This document shows, one piece after another, positions 50,072 through 64,000 of a stretch of 64,000 bases of DNA (positions are counted from its first letter, which is position 1; every line of letters begins with the position of its first letter). This stretch comes from Cynocephalus volans. Its lineage: Eukaryota > Chordata > Mammalia > Dermoptera > Cynocephalidae. Position numbers and translations under genes: made by a program. Under the pieces are notes generated by a model that was not told the origin of the DNA, ran no database searches, and worked only from the letters and a program-made list of their open reading frames with translations. The stretch spans positions 20,931,577 to 20,995,576 of the forward strand of contig NC_084462.1 in NCBI RefSeq assembly GCF_027409185.1, written 5' to 3'.

Positions 50072-50419
50072 TGTAGAGCTAGGGTTAGGGCTCACAGACC
50101 CCTCAAGCCTTTTGTACAGACTGGGTCACAAACCCCTTCACATGCAGGTCTATGAGCTAGGTAACAGGAAAAGGTCCTTGGAGCCATGGGTGAAGAAACA
50201 ATAGGCTTTATTTTTAGATGCAAGCTCTGCCAACCAGCAGTTCAGAGCTGCTGTCTCACACACCGAAGAGCACACAAAAATAGCAACAAGCCAAAAGATA
50301 CATGGGTGCACATGCGCAATAACTCTGCTTCCACACAACTTATTTACAAAGCATGTGCCGCACCACACCCAGCTGGACCTGAGATGAGGGGGCCTGACTA
50401 AACTACTCTATTTTCCTCA
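50072..50419 (-). repeat. 5' LTR of the retrovirus
   Basis: A 348-bp block reads TGAGGAAAATAGAG at its start (right end) and ends TCTACA two bases before the primer site. A poly(A) signal aataaa sits in ctaaaaataaagcctattg. It is flanked on the right by ctagt, a possible target-site copy. Confidence 0.7.
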
Positions 50420-51339
50420 CTAGTGATAATTCAATACATGATACAGATAGAAAGATGGATTAATTCAATGGTGTGAGGACAACTCACAAATCATTAGGAG
50501 ATAAAGATTAGATCCTTATATCAAGCCAGATCTTGTCAAGAATAAAATTTAAAAAGGCCAATGAATAATTCATTTAATTTTTTTAAAGATTGTTTCCTGT
50601 AAAGATAAAGAATACTTAATCTGTAACTAGTACTAATACTAATACTTAATCTGTAACTAATCTGCTGAACCATTTTCTCAAAAGAAATCATTCTTGCCCC
50701 CAGACTTCCATAGCTAACACTTCTGAATTACATAATTTAAAAAAATTTGTCCTTCAAAGTTAGAATGCCTTATGGCTCCAAGTAACAGAAAAATCTCAAC
50801 TCCAAGAGTCTTAAGCCATGAGGAAAATCAATGACCTCAGGTCTCCCCCAAACAAGAGCAGCTTCAGAGCTGGTTAATCCAGCTCTCTGTACTGTCACTA
50901 AGGTCTGCCACCCCTCTGCTCGCCATCTTGACTACCAGCCTTGAGTCACAAGATGCAACTAATGGTTGTATTCAGATGTTCAATGCCATTCTGCTCATGT
51001 CGCTTTATCAATGATGAGCCCTTCCCAAAGTCACCTAGAATACGTCCCCACCCCTCCTAGTGGCCAATGCTTGGTCATATGTCCAATCCAAACAATCCCT
51101 GGTGAGGAGGGGAAAACTGGGCCACATCAAGGCTCTACAGCAAGAAGCAGAGAGCAGCCTGCCGGCCTGCTGCTGGAAAATCTAGGGAAGCAAAAGGGAA
51201 AAATTCGGTCCACAATAGCTGCCACCCATTATGCAGATGATTCCTGGGTGCCCACCACATGGGCTGTGCCATTGCTCCTCTGTAGGCATCTTTTGAAATA
51301 CATCAAGGGTAGAAAGATGTGGGTGTTTTCTTTACACAG
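50420..51339. other. Between retrovirus and MaLR LTR, no gene seen
   Basis: A short direct repeat of aatacttaatctgtaacta lies near 50630-50660. No open frame with family resemblance is present. Confidence 0.4.
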
Positions 51340-51740
51340 TGTATTAGTCTGTTTCTGATGCTTATAACAAAATATTTGAAACTGGGATTTGCAATTTGTA
51401 GAGAAACAATATTTATTGCTTGCAGTTTCCAAAGTCTAAGGAACACATCTGGTGAAGGCCTTGTTGGGGGTGACAGTGATCCTGGGGTCTCACATGGCAG
51501 AATGGCAGAGCAGAGAGAGCTAACTCCTCACTTGTCCTTTTGAAGCCCTCAGACAGTGCCCATTATTCCAAGAATGGATCAATCCATTCAGTAGGGCACA
51601 GTCCTCACAATCTAATCACCTTTTCAAGGTCCCACCTTTCAATTACCATAATTGGATCTTCCTATCCTCCTAATACTGTCACAGTGGGGACCAAGCTTCC
51701 AATACACGGATTTTGGGGGACACAATTCAATCCACAGCAT
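51340..51740 (-). repeat. MaLR-type LTR, antisense
   Basis: The plus strand starts tgtattagtctgtttctgat and contains actgggatttgcaatttgta, ctcacatggcagaatggcag, tcctcacaatctaatcacct and aaggtcccacctttcaatta, the reverse of an MST/MLT-like LTR. It is moderately diverged. Confidence 0.62.
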
Positions 51741-52007
51741 GAAGCCCTATTTTCAATGTCACAGTGCAGTGAGAACTACTGCTTGTAGCTTTTCTTACCA
51801 CATGTTTGTGTTGTAACAGTGTACCCTGCCTTTGCATATGTTCTGAGCATGTTTTTATTAAATGGACTAAGCCCAAGACAGTTGAACACTTTTAAAAAGA
51901 CATTGTTTGGCTTCTTTATTGATGAGAAGATCAATAACAATGGGCAATAACTATTTGTATATGCCAAGAAACAACAAGAGAACAGATCTCCAAACTTATA
52001 AAAAAAA

Positions 52008-52162
52008 TTTTTTGTCCTTTTTGTGACTGGTAAGGGGATCGCAACCCTTGGCTTGGTGTCGCCTGCACGGCCATCCCTATGTAGGATCCGAACCTGAGCG
52101 GCAGAAACGCCGCTGCGCTCCCAGCGCCGCACTCTCCCGAGTGCACCACGCAGTCGGCCCTA
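52008..52162 (-). repeat. tRNA-Ile-type SINE, dimer
   Basis: Read on the minus strand: gactgcgtggtgcactcggg, then the worn first unit, a linker ggatcctacataggga, a truncated second unit and ccaagggttgcgatcccctt with accagtca at the end. It is the same dimer type as at 3.4 and 57.0 kb, GC-rich in its first half. Confidence 0.82.
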
Positions 52163-52209
52163 TAAAAATTTTGAAACAGAACTCTTAAGAAAATACATTG
52201 AACATCCAT

Positions 52210-54470
52210 GTACCTACCACCAAGTTCAACACTTGCTAAAACTTTACCATTTTTGCTTTATCTATTTATGTGTGTATCTTTTTCCTGAACCACTTCGGAC
52301 ATCATGACAGTTCATCTCTATATATTCAGCACCTTTCCTGGAAATAGACACTGACCTTCATGACCACAATTATCACACTTAAGAAAATTAACTCTAATTC
52401 CCTCACATTGTCTAATATCCACTCCATATTCAAAATATCTCTGTAGATATCTTTTAAAGTCAGATGTCATTTGGATCCAATCAAGGTTCACGCACTGCAT
52501 TTGACTTTAGTCTCTTTTAATCGAAATCAGTCCCCCCCACCATTTCTTTTCTTTTTTTTTTTAATATAACATTGACTTTTTAAAGAGACCAAGACAGTTG
52601 TCCTGTAAATATCCCACATTCTGGATTTGTCTGATTTGTTTTCTCAACTGAAATTGTTCCTCTACTGCCTCTCTTTCCTATAAAATAAAAGTTAAGTCTA
52701 AACACTTGATTAGATTCATATTAAATATTCTGGCAAAATTACTTCCTTGGCAACATAACTACTTCATATTGCATTTTGAGGGGCACATGCTATTGCTACC
52801 ATTAACAATGCTACATCTGATTGCCTGGTGATTGTGGGGCAGCCAATCGTTCCATTGAACAGGTACTTTTTTCAAGTTTCAATGTGTGAGATATCTGTGG
52901 GTGGTACCTTTGCATCTAATGGTTTGAGCATCTATTGATGACCTTTGCCTAGATGCACTAGGGGTTACAAATTAGCAATTTTTCAAATTCTATCTGCATT
53001 CCTTCTGCATTTAGTAGCTGACATTATAACAAGTAGTATTCCACAACTGGAGATGAACAACTGCTCCTACTAAAGGTGAAAACCTAATTCTTTCCCTCTA
53101 ATTACAGAGTAAGGAGTTTGGGTAAGATTTGCCTCCATTGGTGGACATGACTTTAGCCCCTTTCTCTTAGTGCTTATGACTGTGGACTTCAGATTTTTGT
53201 TTATTCAAAATGTTATATAGTCAGTTACAGTCATTCTTCCTGATCATCAAATCACCTCAACTTTGGCAGGTGGGAGCCCCTTCTAGCTAGTTTCTGTGTC
53301 CTTTCACTCATTCCCATTAATCTTTGAGTGCTTCCTTGGTTTCTGATCCAGAAGGTCCCAGGCTCACCTTGGACACTGCAAGACCCAGGCCTGGAAGCAG
53401 CTATTTCTCCAAGCAGTCCTGGCTCTTTGGTGGCAATGTTGGGGACTGAATTTGCTCACCACTACAGGGGCGTCATTGCTTCTAGGCCTGCTCAGTGCGC
53501 AGAGCTAGGAAATGTATAAACATTTTTAAAAACAATGAGTAATATTTTCAATTCATTTTTATCATTATGGGGCGTTTTACATAAGTACTTTGATTTTTAA
53601 CGTGCATCTCTTAAACTGGAAATTTTGGTTCCCAGTAACTTTAATGATTTCTTTCTGCTTTACCTTATGACATACACAAAACAGATTAAAAATCACACCA
53701 ATATTACTAACATGAAAATTAATGAGTGGTATTTATTGTTTTTACAGTGCTTTTTGTCCTGAAAATCAGCCCACTAAGGATGTACAGTTCTAATACTGTG
53801 TTCAAAACTGTCTTGAAAAAAGTGATTTTTTTCTGGGCTGGCCAGTTAGCTCAGTTGGTACTGATAACACCAAGGTCCAGAGTTCAATCCCTGAACCAGC
53901 CAGTCACCAAAAAAAGGGGGAAAAAAAAAAAGAAGAAGAAGAAAAAATGGTTTTTTCTGTATGGCTAAGTTTCCAACTTCACATAAACTTAAGTTGATTT
54001 CAGTTTTCAACATCAGAATCTGCTTTCTTTTAAGTATGTAAATCATTTATATTTATTCAAAAGTCAAAACATCATAAAAAGTTATATGCAAAAAGCCTCA
54101 CTCCGTCCCAAGCTCCACCACTTTATTCACTCCTGTCTCCATAGGTATTCATTTTCTAGTTTGTAGTCTATCTTTACTTGCAAAAATAAGCAATTATACA
54201 TATATTCTTATTTCTTATCAATTCTTATAAAAAAATAGAATGCTATATATAGTTTTCTATACTCTGCTTTTCTAATTTAATGATATGTTGTTGTACAGTA
54301 CTCCAAATTTGTCAGACATGTCACTTATAATGTATATTGTAATATTCAGATACAAAGAAACACTGGTGGCATTTACTGTGGGAAACCTGTCATAATAGCT
54401 ATTAAGCTATGGGGAGATATTTCCTACTGACAACTATGTTAAGTTCCACGATGTAAATCAGACATACTCA
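52210..54470 (-). repeat. Antisense old L1 (L1M type), in pieces
   Basis: The text at 52.2-52.55 kb, the block ggaagcagctatttctccaa with ggggcgtcattgcttctagg near 53.4 kb, and the stretch 54.05-54.35 kb follow the antisense 3' region of ancient L1M elements. A SINE at 53.83 kb splits it. Boundaries are approximate. Confidence 0.6.
53836..53945 (+). repeat. tRNA-Ile-type SINE, monomer
   Basis: It runs from ggctggccagttagctcagt through a shortened ggtactgataacaccaaggt and ttcaatccctgaaccagcca to an A-rich, AAG-repeat tail. A few bases are missing between the A box and the anticodon region. Confidence 0.82.
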
Positions 54471-54478
54471 ACACATGT

Positions 54479-54566
54479 ATGAGGGTAACTCAAAGAGTTC
54501 ATTGAAACCACAGTTGTATTATCTTTTAATTCTATTTTTCCACAAACTTTAAAAAGTACCCTCATA
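54479..54566. mobile_element. Mariner-like MITE, copy 3
   Basis: The ends tgagggtaactcaaagagtt and ctttaaaaagtaccctcata form worn inverted repeats with TA at the right flank. The interior gtattatcttttaattctat is shared with copies at 10.9 and 62.7 kb. Confidence 0.75.
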
Positions 54567-54749
54567 TGTTGCCTGCTAACATAGGTAAGCCCCATGTGCC
54601 TCAGGTTCTCATCAGTTACCTAATACTGTCAGCTTGCTGCTGCAACTCGTTTTTCAAAGGCTTCATATTCCAACAATGAATATCATTAGTATTAGATATG
54701 TCTGAAATGTGACTTCTAGTAATACTTCTCGAGGAAAAAAAGTATCACT

Positions 54750-57799
<3,050 letters not shown>

Positions 57800-57800
<1 letters not shown>

Positions 57801-58461
57801 TCTGGAAATGAGAAAAATTAAACGTATTTTTTAAAAGTCAACACGTTCCCTTTATAAGTGTAATTTATTATATCACTGACTCTCTATTTTCAGGCCCAGG
57901 CTCCTAGAATGAAATCCCAAGCATATAGTTCTCCTTGGTTTAGGAAAAATAACAATAAAAAGCACCCGCTATAGTGGAAAAGGGAGAGGAAAGCTAGCCA
58001 TGAACATACATATATTTGCTATTTTAAAAATAGGATCTTCAAAACTGAACAAAGAAAAGGAATTAAACACAAGGAACAGTGAACTGAGGGCAAAGCATGA
58101 CAGAGAAACTCATATAATGGGCTTAGCCCAAAAGAAACCACGGACAGGAAGTGGAGTGAAAACGAATGTTAGGAGGCCTGGATGAGCAGAAGAGACAGGA
58201 AGGCTTGCATGTGGGATAAAACAGATTATCCATACAGATCCAACCCACTATCTATATGCCAACAGATAAAATAAGGTTATAATTTTTATCAGCTGTTCAA
58301 GATATCCTTACATAAATCCACAATAAATATCTTCTAAAATATTCATTCCCATACACAAGTCACAAGTTTACACTCATGTAGCCTGCTTTTCAGTTTTGGC
58401 TCTACTAAAAACTCAGATATCCTCCAGGAAATGCATCTCTCTCTCTCTATCTCTCTCTCTT

Positions 58462-58499
<38 letters not shown>

Positions 58500-59424
58500 A
58501 CTCACGCACACGCACACACACACACCCCTTTTCAAATCATGTCCCCTAAACTCCATTTTCTTAAAAATTTGAAAGCAGTCACTATGTATACTTTGGAGAG
58601 TATTCATTTTATCCAAATAGCACTAGATGAACACTAAATTTCAAAATATACATTTTTGAAAAAAATTCGTACAATTTTGTTTACCTCTCCTAATTACAAC
58701 CTATGCTCCTAGCAGGTGTTAATGTATCTTCAGTGGCCTTTGAACCCCTCTGAATAGCTATAAAGTTGGTGGACCTTAGCAGGCAGTATGCATCAGAATT
58801 ATCTGGCAACTTTTATTCAAAACCTAGGTTAAGGACTGTCATGGCCCCATGTCAATCTATATACCCTATGAACCAGAATCTACAGGAATGTGATATAGAC
58901 CTATGTACTTAGAAAATGATTTCTTAATAAACATGTTAGTATAATAGATGAACATATCAATTATCTACTATACAAGAAAGGAAGAGTAGAAAGGGGACCC
59001 TTTAGGTAATAATCATATGCTCTCAGGTATATGATCAAGTATGAATTTCCTATAGCTCAGCCACCAAGTAAAATAGGAATTCAAACAAGAGATTACTGTT
59101 GACCAGAGTAATTAAGCAGCACTTCTCAACAGAAGTGAAAACTTTCGCTCAAACATAAATTATGTGTAAAAACAACACGTCAAGCATCAACTAAATGCCA
59201 GGCACAGTCCTAAGCCCTTTCTTACAAATCTGGACAGGAAAACCTCAAGAAATAGAGTAGATGTTGGGAAGATGTATGAGTAACATTTAGGAAGCTAGAT
59301 CAAATGGAACCTATCATAAGTTTTCGAGCAACAACAACAAAAAAGAGATGAACGTGGACTGGTGTGGTCAGTTTTAAGAAGAGATGTTTTAAGAGAGGGC
59401 AACCATAGGTTTCTATAAGGATAG
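57800..59424. other. Upstream flank of the finger pseudogene, no gene seen
   Basis: No KRAB exon is recognised here on the minus strand. A CT/CA tract at 58437-58525 is listed separately. A possible MER5-like remnant lies around 58770-58880. Confidence 0.4.
58437..58525. repeat. CT and CA microsatellite
   Basis: A CTCTCT tract (58437-58469) passes directly into an imperfect CA tract (58470-58525) broken by tc and gc units. The open frame through it encodes only low-complexity text. Confidence 0.95.
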
Positions 59425-59826
59425 TGATGGAGTTTGGGTGTGTTGTCCCCTCCAAAACTCATGTGGAAATCTGATCCCCAATGTGGCAGTGTTGGAAACT
59501 GATTGAGTCATGGGGGCGGATCCCTCATGAATGGATTAATGCTCTTCCTGGGGGGGGGATTAATGAGTGAGTTCTCGCTCTATTAGCTCCCACGAGAGCT
59601 CGTTGCTTAAAAAGACCCTGGCACCTTCTCTCTCTCTCTTGCTTCCTCTCACCATGTGATCTGCTTGTACCATTGGCTGCCTGCCACTTTCTGCCATGAG
59701 TAGAAGCAGCCTGAGGCCCGTGCCAGATGCAGCTGTCCCAGAATCGTAAGCCAAATAAACCTCTTTCCTTATAAATTACCCAGTCTCAGGTATTTCTGTT
59801 ACAGCAACACAAAACGGACTAAAACA
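59425..59826 (+). repeat. MaLR-type solo LTR (MST-like)
   Basis: It starts TGATGGAGTTTGGGTGTG and ends CA, with gatccccaatgtggcagtgt, gagtcatgggggcggatccc, accatgtgatctgcttgtac, the signal in agccaaataaacctctttcc, and cccagtctcaggtatttctg in order. No internal region is attached. Confidence 0.78.
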
Positions 59827-59829
59827 GCT

Positions 59830-61600
59830 AGAGACAAGGGAAAAAACGGATTCTTTGGGTTTAAATATACATAGTGACAAATAGGAATGAAATAATCAAG
59901 GAATGAGAGAATAAGGTTCCTGTTTTGAGTGAGGTCACTGGAAAACAAAAATAAAAATTATAGAAGAATTTTCAAAGGAAAATAAATAAGAGAACTGTGT
60001 AGAGATCAGTGTGATAGACGGACAATTCCCATGGCTGTCAGATATAGAAGACAAATGGTAGAATGTAATTAAGTGAAAATAAGGAATGTGAGGATATTTA
60101 CAATTTGGAAGAGATGATCTTAAGGTTAGTTTTTGCCATTTTGACAATAAAGGACTGGAACACCTCAGGTAAAATGAAGAGAAGACTGCAGATGAGACCA
60201 GGATAGAGGAGGTGACAGTTTTTGAAGCATCTGTAAAAACAAAAAGCTTAAATCTTAGGAATGAATGAGGCACTGGGGAAAGAGACAGTAGAAGAAGACT
60301 TAGTCTTGAGGGACTTGTCCCGGAAAAAAGAGTCATCATGTGATCAAAATTGCTTGGTATTGGAAGATGTCTCAATTTTTTTTTGCCAAATTTGAGGGTA
60401 TAAAATGGTATTTCACTGTTAAAAGTAAAAAATACTTCGTATTTGTATGGTGTTTAGGAAATTATTTCCTACCCCAAGATCATAGATATATTCCCCAGGT
60501 TTTATAGTTATAAACATATTCCACTATACTTTTTTCTAAAGGTTTTATTTTTTGACTTCTAAATGGATTTTTGTAGAATGGTAAAAAAAATGTTTTCCCT
60601 CATGTGGATAACTAATCTTCTCAGTATCACTTATTAAGGAACCTCACCTTTGTTAGTTTCTCTTACATACTGGATTTCCACTAAGTGTGCATGCAGCTAG
60701 TTCTGGGTTCATTTTTTCATTCCATTTATTTTTACACTAATACGAATACTTCATTGCTACAGCCATGTAACAAATATTGGCACCTGGGAGCACAAACCCC
60801 CCAACATTGCTTCTTAGCCTTCAGAAGTGCTTTGGTGATTTTTGAACTTTGTTCCTCCATAGAAATTTTAACATTTTATAACTAATAATTCTAAAATCTG
60901 ACATCCTTCATCTCTTAATTCTGTTAGTTCTGTTAATTCTCACAAAATGAGTGGTGCATTTGGGCTTGCTACTTTTTCGTTTTGAGCTCCCATTTTTGGT
61001 GCCCTTTATCTGTGAGAATCCTGAGGGCTGAAGTGGGGACCCCTTGATTAAGAGGTAATTTGTTTCTATCTCCTGGAAGCCAGGGGAAGTTAACAATACA
61101 ACTGGGGATGAATTTAGCGAGATTTTTAGAGCTCTAACTTAATGCAGAAATCTCAGGTTGAACTTTCCCACCTGCTTGGTCTCCAAGGTAGTGAAAACCA
61201 GCGTTTGCCTTTGGGACCACCTCAATTTTATGTTTGTTTTCTTTTAAATGAACCCTTTTCTGGTTACAGCTCCTTCGACTTCTATTTTATTTTGTCTCTA
61301 GGACACTGCAGATTTCCCTTACACTTCAGAAAAACCCAGAAATGCATTCCATGTTCCTTATAATTTATCTTGATTCTAATCTTATCATATTGATGAGGCC
61401 CTGCAGGTCTCTAGTCTACCACCCTGTTGGAAGCAGCAACCCCCATTCTTGTTTGAACTCACACCTGTCAAGCTTTCACCACTTCATTCCCTAAAAACTT
61501 TTCTTCTTAAGATCACCAGTATCATAAAATTCAACATTTAACTCCCAGTCTTCACCTTAATCTCTCAGATGACAGTAATAAGACAGCTAATATCCCCTCC
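59830..61600. other. Intergenic, no gene seen
   Basis: The block at 60.0-60.35 kb resembles the unnamed ancient repeat seen at 17 kb. The open frames here have no family resemblance. The rest is unresolved. Confidence 0.35.
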
Positions 61601-61609
61601 CTTAAGTTA

Positions 61610-62100
61610 AAAAAAAAATTCTTTTCAATAATACATTCACATGACTCAGATTTCAAAATATATAAAAAAACATATTGTGAAAAATCTCCCTCTTGCCAAT
61701 GTTTAACAGCCACCTGGCTCCCTTCTCAGAAGCAACCTTCAGGACATTTTGGGTAACTGTATTTGAGGTGTGTTGGGGTGTGTATAGATTGATTAATTTT
61801 AAGAGAAATGACACTTTTAGTTCCTGAGTCTTCCTATCGTTTCTTTAGTGGTTTCCTATCTAGGAATACAACACAATTTTTAAGTCTCATATTCATAGAG
61901 TTTCAAAATTGTTTTTTCTATCTATGTATCTCTCTACACATCTATGTATCTATAGATAATATAGATAATATATAATAAATATATAGATATTATATATTTC
62001 TTAATACATTTTTTCCTAGTTTTTTATTTTTCCCTATTTTTATTGCTATTTTAAATGAGATCATCAATTCATGTTTCTTATCTTCGCTGGTGGTTTTCCA
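61610..62100 (-). repeat. Antisense old L1-like fragment and AT-rich tract
   Basis: Text like ataatacattcacatgactc and agccacctggctcccttctc follows antisense L1M sequence. A TAGATA/TATA-rich low-complexity stretch lies at about 61940-62000. Confidence 0.5.
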
Positions 62101-62524
62101 ACTGGATTGACCAGATATACAATCACATTGTCTGCAAATAATTTTATCTCTTCCTTTCCAATTTTTATACCAGTAATTTATTTCATAACTGATTATGTTT
62201 TCTAATTCATTCAAAATAATATTAAATAATGGTAATGATTATTTTTACTGTGGTGACTAAATAGTAATCTATCTCGAATTTCCTTATTATGCATGCATGG
62301 AGGTGGAACATTTTTCATCTAGTCCTATTTTACTGAGTTTTATTTATTTTTCAGTAAAAAATGGATGTTGAATTTTATTTTAATGCCTGTTGAGCATATA
62401 CAGCGAAAATTTTTCTTCCTGAATGTTTTAATATAGTATACTATCTTTTAAAGTGCTGCTGATGTGTATGCTAATATTCTGCTTGTGATTTCGGCATTCA
62501 TATACAAAAACAAAAATGTAGACC

Positions 62525-62690
62525 AGGGGTCAGGAAACTTCCTGTAAAGAGCCAAATAGTAAATATTTTAAGCTTCACAGGCAACATAGTCTCTGTTGCA
62601 TCTTCTTTCTTTCTTTCTTTCTTTTTTTAAACAACCTTTTAGAAATGTAAAAATCATTCTTAACTCCTGTCTCTTTTGGATTTACTGAAT
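62525..62690. mobile_element. hAT-like DNA transposon relic, second copy
   Basis: It starts accaggggtcaggaaacttc, continues gtaaagagccaaatagtaaa and tttaagcttcacaggcaaca, then jumps across a CTTT tract (62605-62628) to aaaatcattcttaactcc. It is a shorter copy of the type at 36.5 kb with a deleted middle. Confidence 0.55.
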
Positions 62691-62737
62691 ATTTTTTAAC
62701 ATTCCACTTTAATTTATCTATGGGCTTTTAGGATATA

Positions 62738-62822
62738 TGAGAGGGCTTTAAAAAGTTCATGGAAAGATTTGTATTATCTTTTAATTCTATTTTTCCACCA
62801 ACTTTTTGAAGTACCCTCATAT
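62738..62822. mobile_element. Mariner-like MITE, copy 4
   Basis: The best preserved copy: atgagagggctttaaaaagt at one end and actttttgaagtaccctcat at the other, inverted over about 27 bases. The middle gtattatcttttaattctat is shared by the other copies. TA flanks are plausible on both sides. Confidence 0.8.
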
Positions 62823-62839
62823 TTCTTTGTATTTTTCGA

Positions 62840-63715
62840 TGGCTGTTCTAAGGATTACAGTACAGCTTAGGATTACAGTACACATCCCTAACCACTCACA
62901 GCCCACACGGCCTCCTCAGCAGGGGGTGCTGGCGTTTGGGAGCCAGCATTTCATGCTGTCCTCCTGCTTTTACTTCTGCCTACCAACCTTGCCCTGCCTC
63001 CAATTTTCTCTGCACAGTAGCCAGAGAAATTATTTTAAAATATACTCTTCTGCTGAAATCCATTAATAGCTACCCATATCACCCAGAATAAAGCCAAGTC
63101 CTTACCATGTCCTGTGAGACATGTCGCTGATGCCACCTCCCATCAGCTTCACTCCCAGGCACCTCCCTGTAGCCATACTGGCCTCCTCGCTACTCTCAGA
63201 ACACTTCACACAAACCCCTGCACCAAAGACTCAGCCCAGCTGTTCCTTAAGCCTGGAGCCCCCAGAATCCATACAACTCACTTTCGTATTCCATTCAACT
63301 ATCTTTTCTAATGCTGATCTCAAAAAAAAAGGCATTCTCCAACCACTGTTTAAAAGAGCACACCCCACTCTCTCTCTGCTTCCAGCCTGCTTTAATTTTC
63401 TGTTCTCATCACCACTTGACATGCATTATTTATTTAGTTATGTCTACCTCCTCCTGCTAGCTTGTAGGATCTAAGAGCTGAGGGACATTCTGTTCACCAC
63501 CATAAGACCTAAACCAAGAACATCAGGGGCACATAGTAGACCTTCAGTGAATATGTGCAGAATGAATACATTAAGTAATTAATGCTGGGTGGGGGGGGAG
63601 TGAAATAAAAAGAAAAGAGTCTATGAAAATGGAGGGGAAAAGAATACTAAAAAACTAAGAAAAAGGAGTGAGATGATGCAGGTAGGTATTAGATTCCAGG
63701 TATAAGAATGGCAAA
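62840..63715. other. Intergenic, L2-like text, no gene seen
   Basis: The stretch 63000-63560 resembles L2 3' sequence (atccattaatagctacccat; cacatagtagaccttcagtg). No gene is supported. Confidence 0.4.
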
Positions 63716-63719
63716 CTTC

Positions 63720-64000
63720 TGCTGTGGATTGGATGTCCCCCAAAAGCTCATTGAGACTTAATTCCTATTATGATGGTGTTGAGGGGGTGGGAAATCCTAT
63801 TATGGTAGTTGAGAGGTGGGGCCTTGAAGAGGTGATTAGATTGTGAGGACTATGTGAATGGATTAATCTATTGGCGGTTTAATGGTGGTCATGGGTGGGT
63901 TCTGTTGGCTTTAAAAGGAGAGCATATGAGAAGCACTCTCTGTCTTGTGTCCTTTTTCACAATGTAGTGCCCCACATCACTGAAGTCATCATCAAAGATG
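63720..64000 (+). repeat. MaLR-type LTR, cut by the window end
   Basis: It starts TGCTGTGGATTGGATGTCCC, with ggtggggccttgaagaggtg and agcatatgagaagcactctc following in MLT1/MST order. The 3' part lies beyond the window. An internal duplication of attatgatggtgttgag/attatggtagttgag is visible near 63765-63815. Confidence 0.68.

Larger units (their letters stand above)
45330..50419 (-). mobile_element. Endogenous retrovirus, ERV-L/ERV-S-like, env-less and coding-dead
   Basis: On the minus strand the order is 5' LTR (50419-50072), primer site (50069-50053), leader, gag (about 49650-48660), protease and reverse transcriptase (48640-47590), RNase H (about 47050-46600), integrase (about 46560-45780) and a 3' LTR-like block (about 45665-45330). 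No envelope gene fits between integrase and the 3' LTR. Every gene has stops or frameshifts, so nothing is expressed as an intact product. The primer site pairs with tRNA-Ser; the reverse transcriptase style (YIDD) and lack of env fit the class III ERV-L/ERV-S group as I know it. The two LTRs do not resemble each other. Confidence 0.8.

Noticed and set aside
58431-58637. Open frame of Ser-Leu and Thr-His repeats
   Set aside because: It is a translation of the CT/CA microsatellite.

Overview
The window is nuclear DNA of a placental mammal: split genes with GT-AG introns, a CpG-island promoter, a KRAB zinc-finger gene, and dense L1, MIR/L2, MaLR LTR, endogenous-retrovirus and DNA-transposon relics. 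I see no Alu, B1/B2, carnivore or ruminant SINEs. The young SINEs are instead built almost only from a tRNA-Ile-like unit (anticodon-loop position reads GAT), as monomers and dimers with a very short A-rich tail. From memory this resembles the CYN SINEs of colugos (Dermoptera); a bat lineage with similar SINEs cannot be excluded without a database search.

Layout. 0-1.7 kb: three coding exons on the minus strand of a Speedy/RINGO E-type gene (SPDYE family), running off the left edge. 2-14 kb: intergenic, with L1, MaLR, MIR, tRNA-SINE and an ERV1-like solo LTR. 13.9-14.7 kb: CpG island and 5' non-coding exon of a plus-strand KRAB-C2H2 gene that I identify as ZNF12. Its coding exons lie at 15.6 kb (start), 23.86 kb (KRAB A), 24.26 kb (KRAB B) and 28.35-30.21 kb (15 fingers). 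They splice in frame to 698 residues with no break. 30.2-30.6 kb holds worn finger relics in the 3' UTR.

37.4-43.6 kb: a nearly full-length but decayed L1, carrying a mariner-like MITE that itself carries a tRNA-SINE. 45.3-50.4 kb: a minus-strand, env-less, coding-dead endogenous retrovirus with gag, protease, RT, RNase H and integrase relics, and a primer-binding site matching tRNA-Ser. Its two LTRs do not look alike. 51-54.6 kb: MaLR LTR and antisense L1. 54.7-57.8 kb: a minus-strand C2H2 zinc-finger pseudogene with about 20 degraded fingers, broken by frameshifts and by a SINE with a clear target-site duplication. 58-64 kb: repeats and unresolved sequence.

The working genes are therefore a likely CDK-activating Speedy-type protein and a KRAB repressor; they are transcribed away from each other. 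A SPDYE-family gene near ZNF12 recalls human 7p22.1, but that is from memory. I did not find a novel molecular system. The most informative features are the nested transposon history, the mismatched-LTR retrovirus, the two-finger module array in ZNF12 and the unlisted SPDYE exons.
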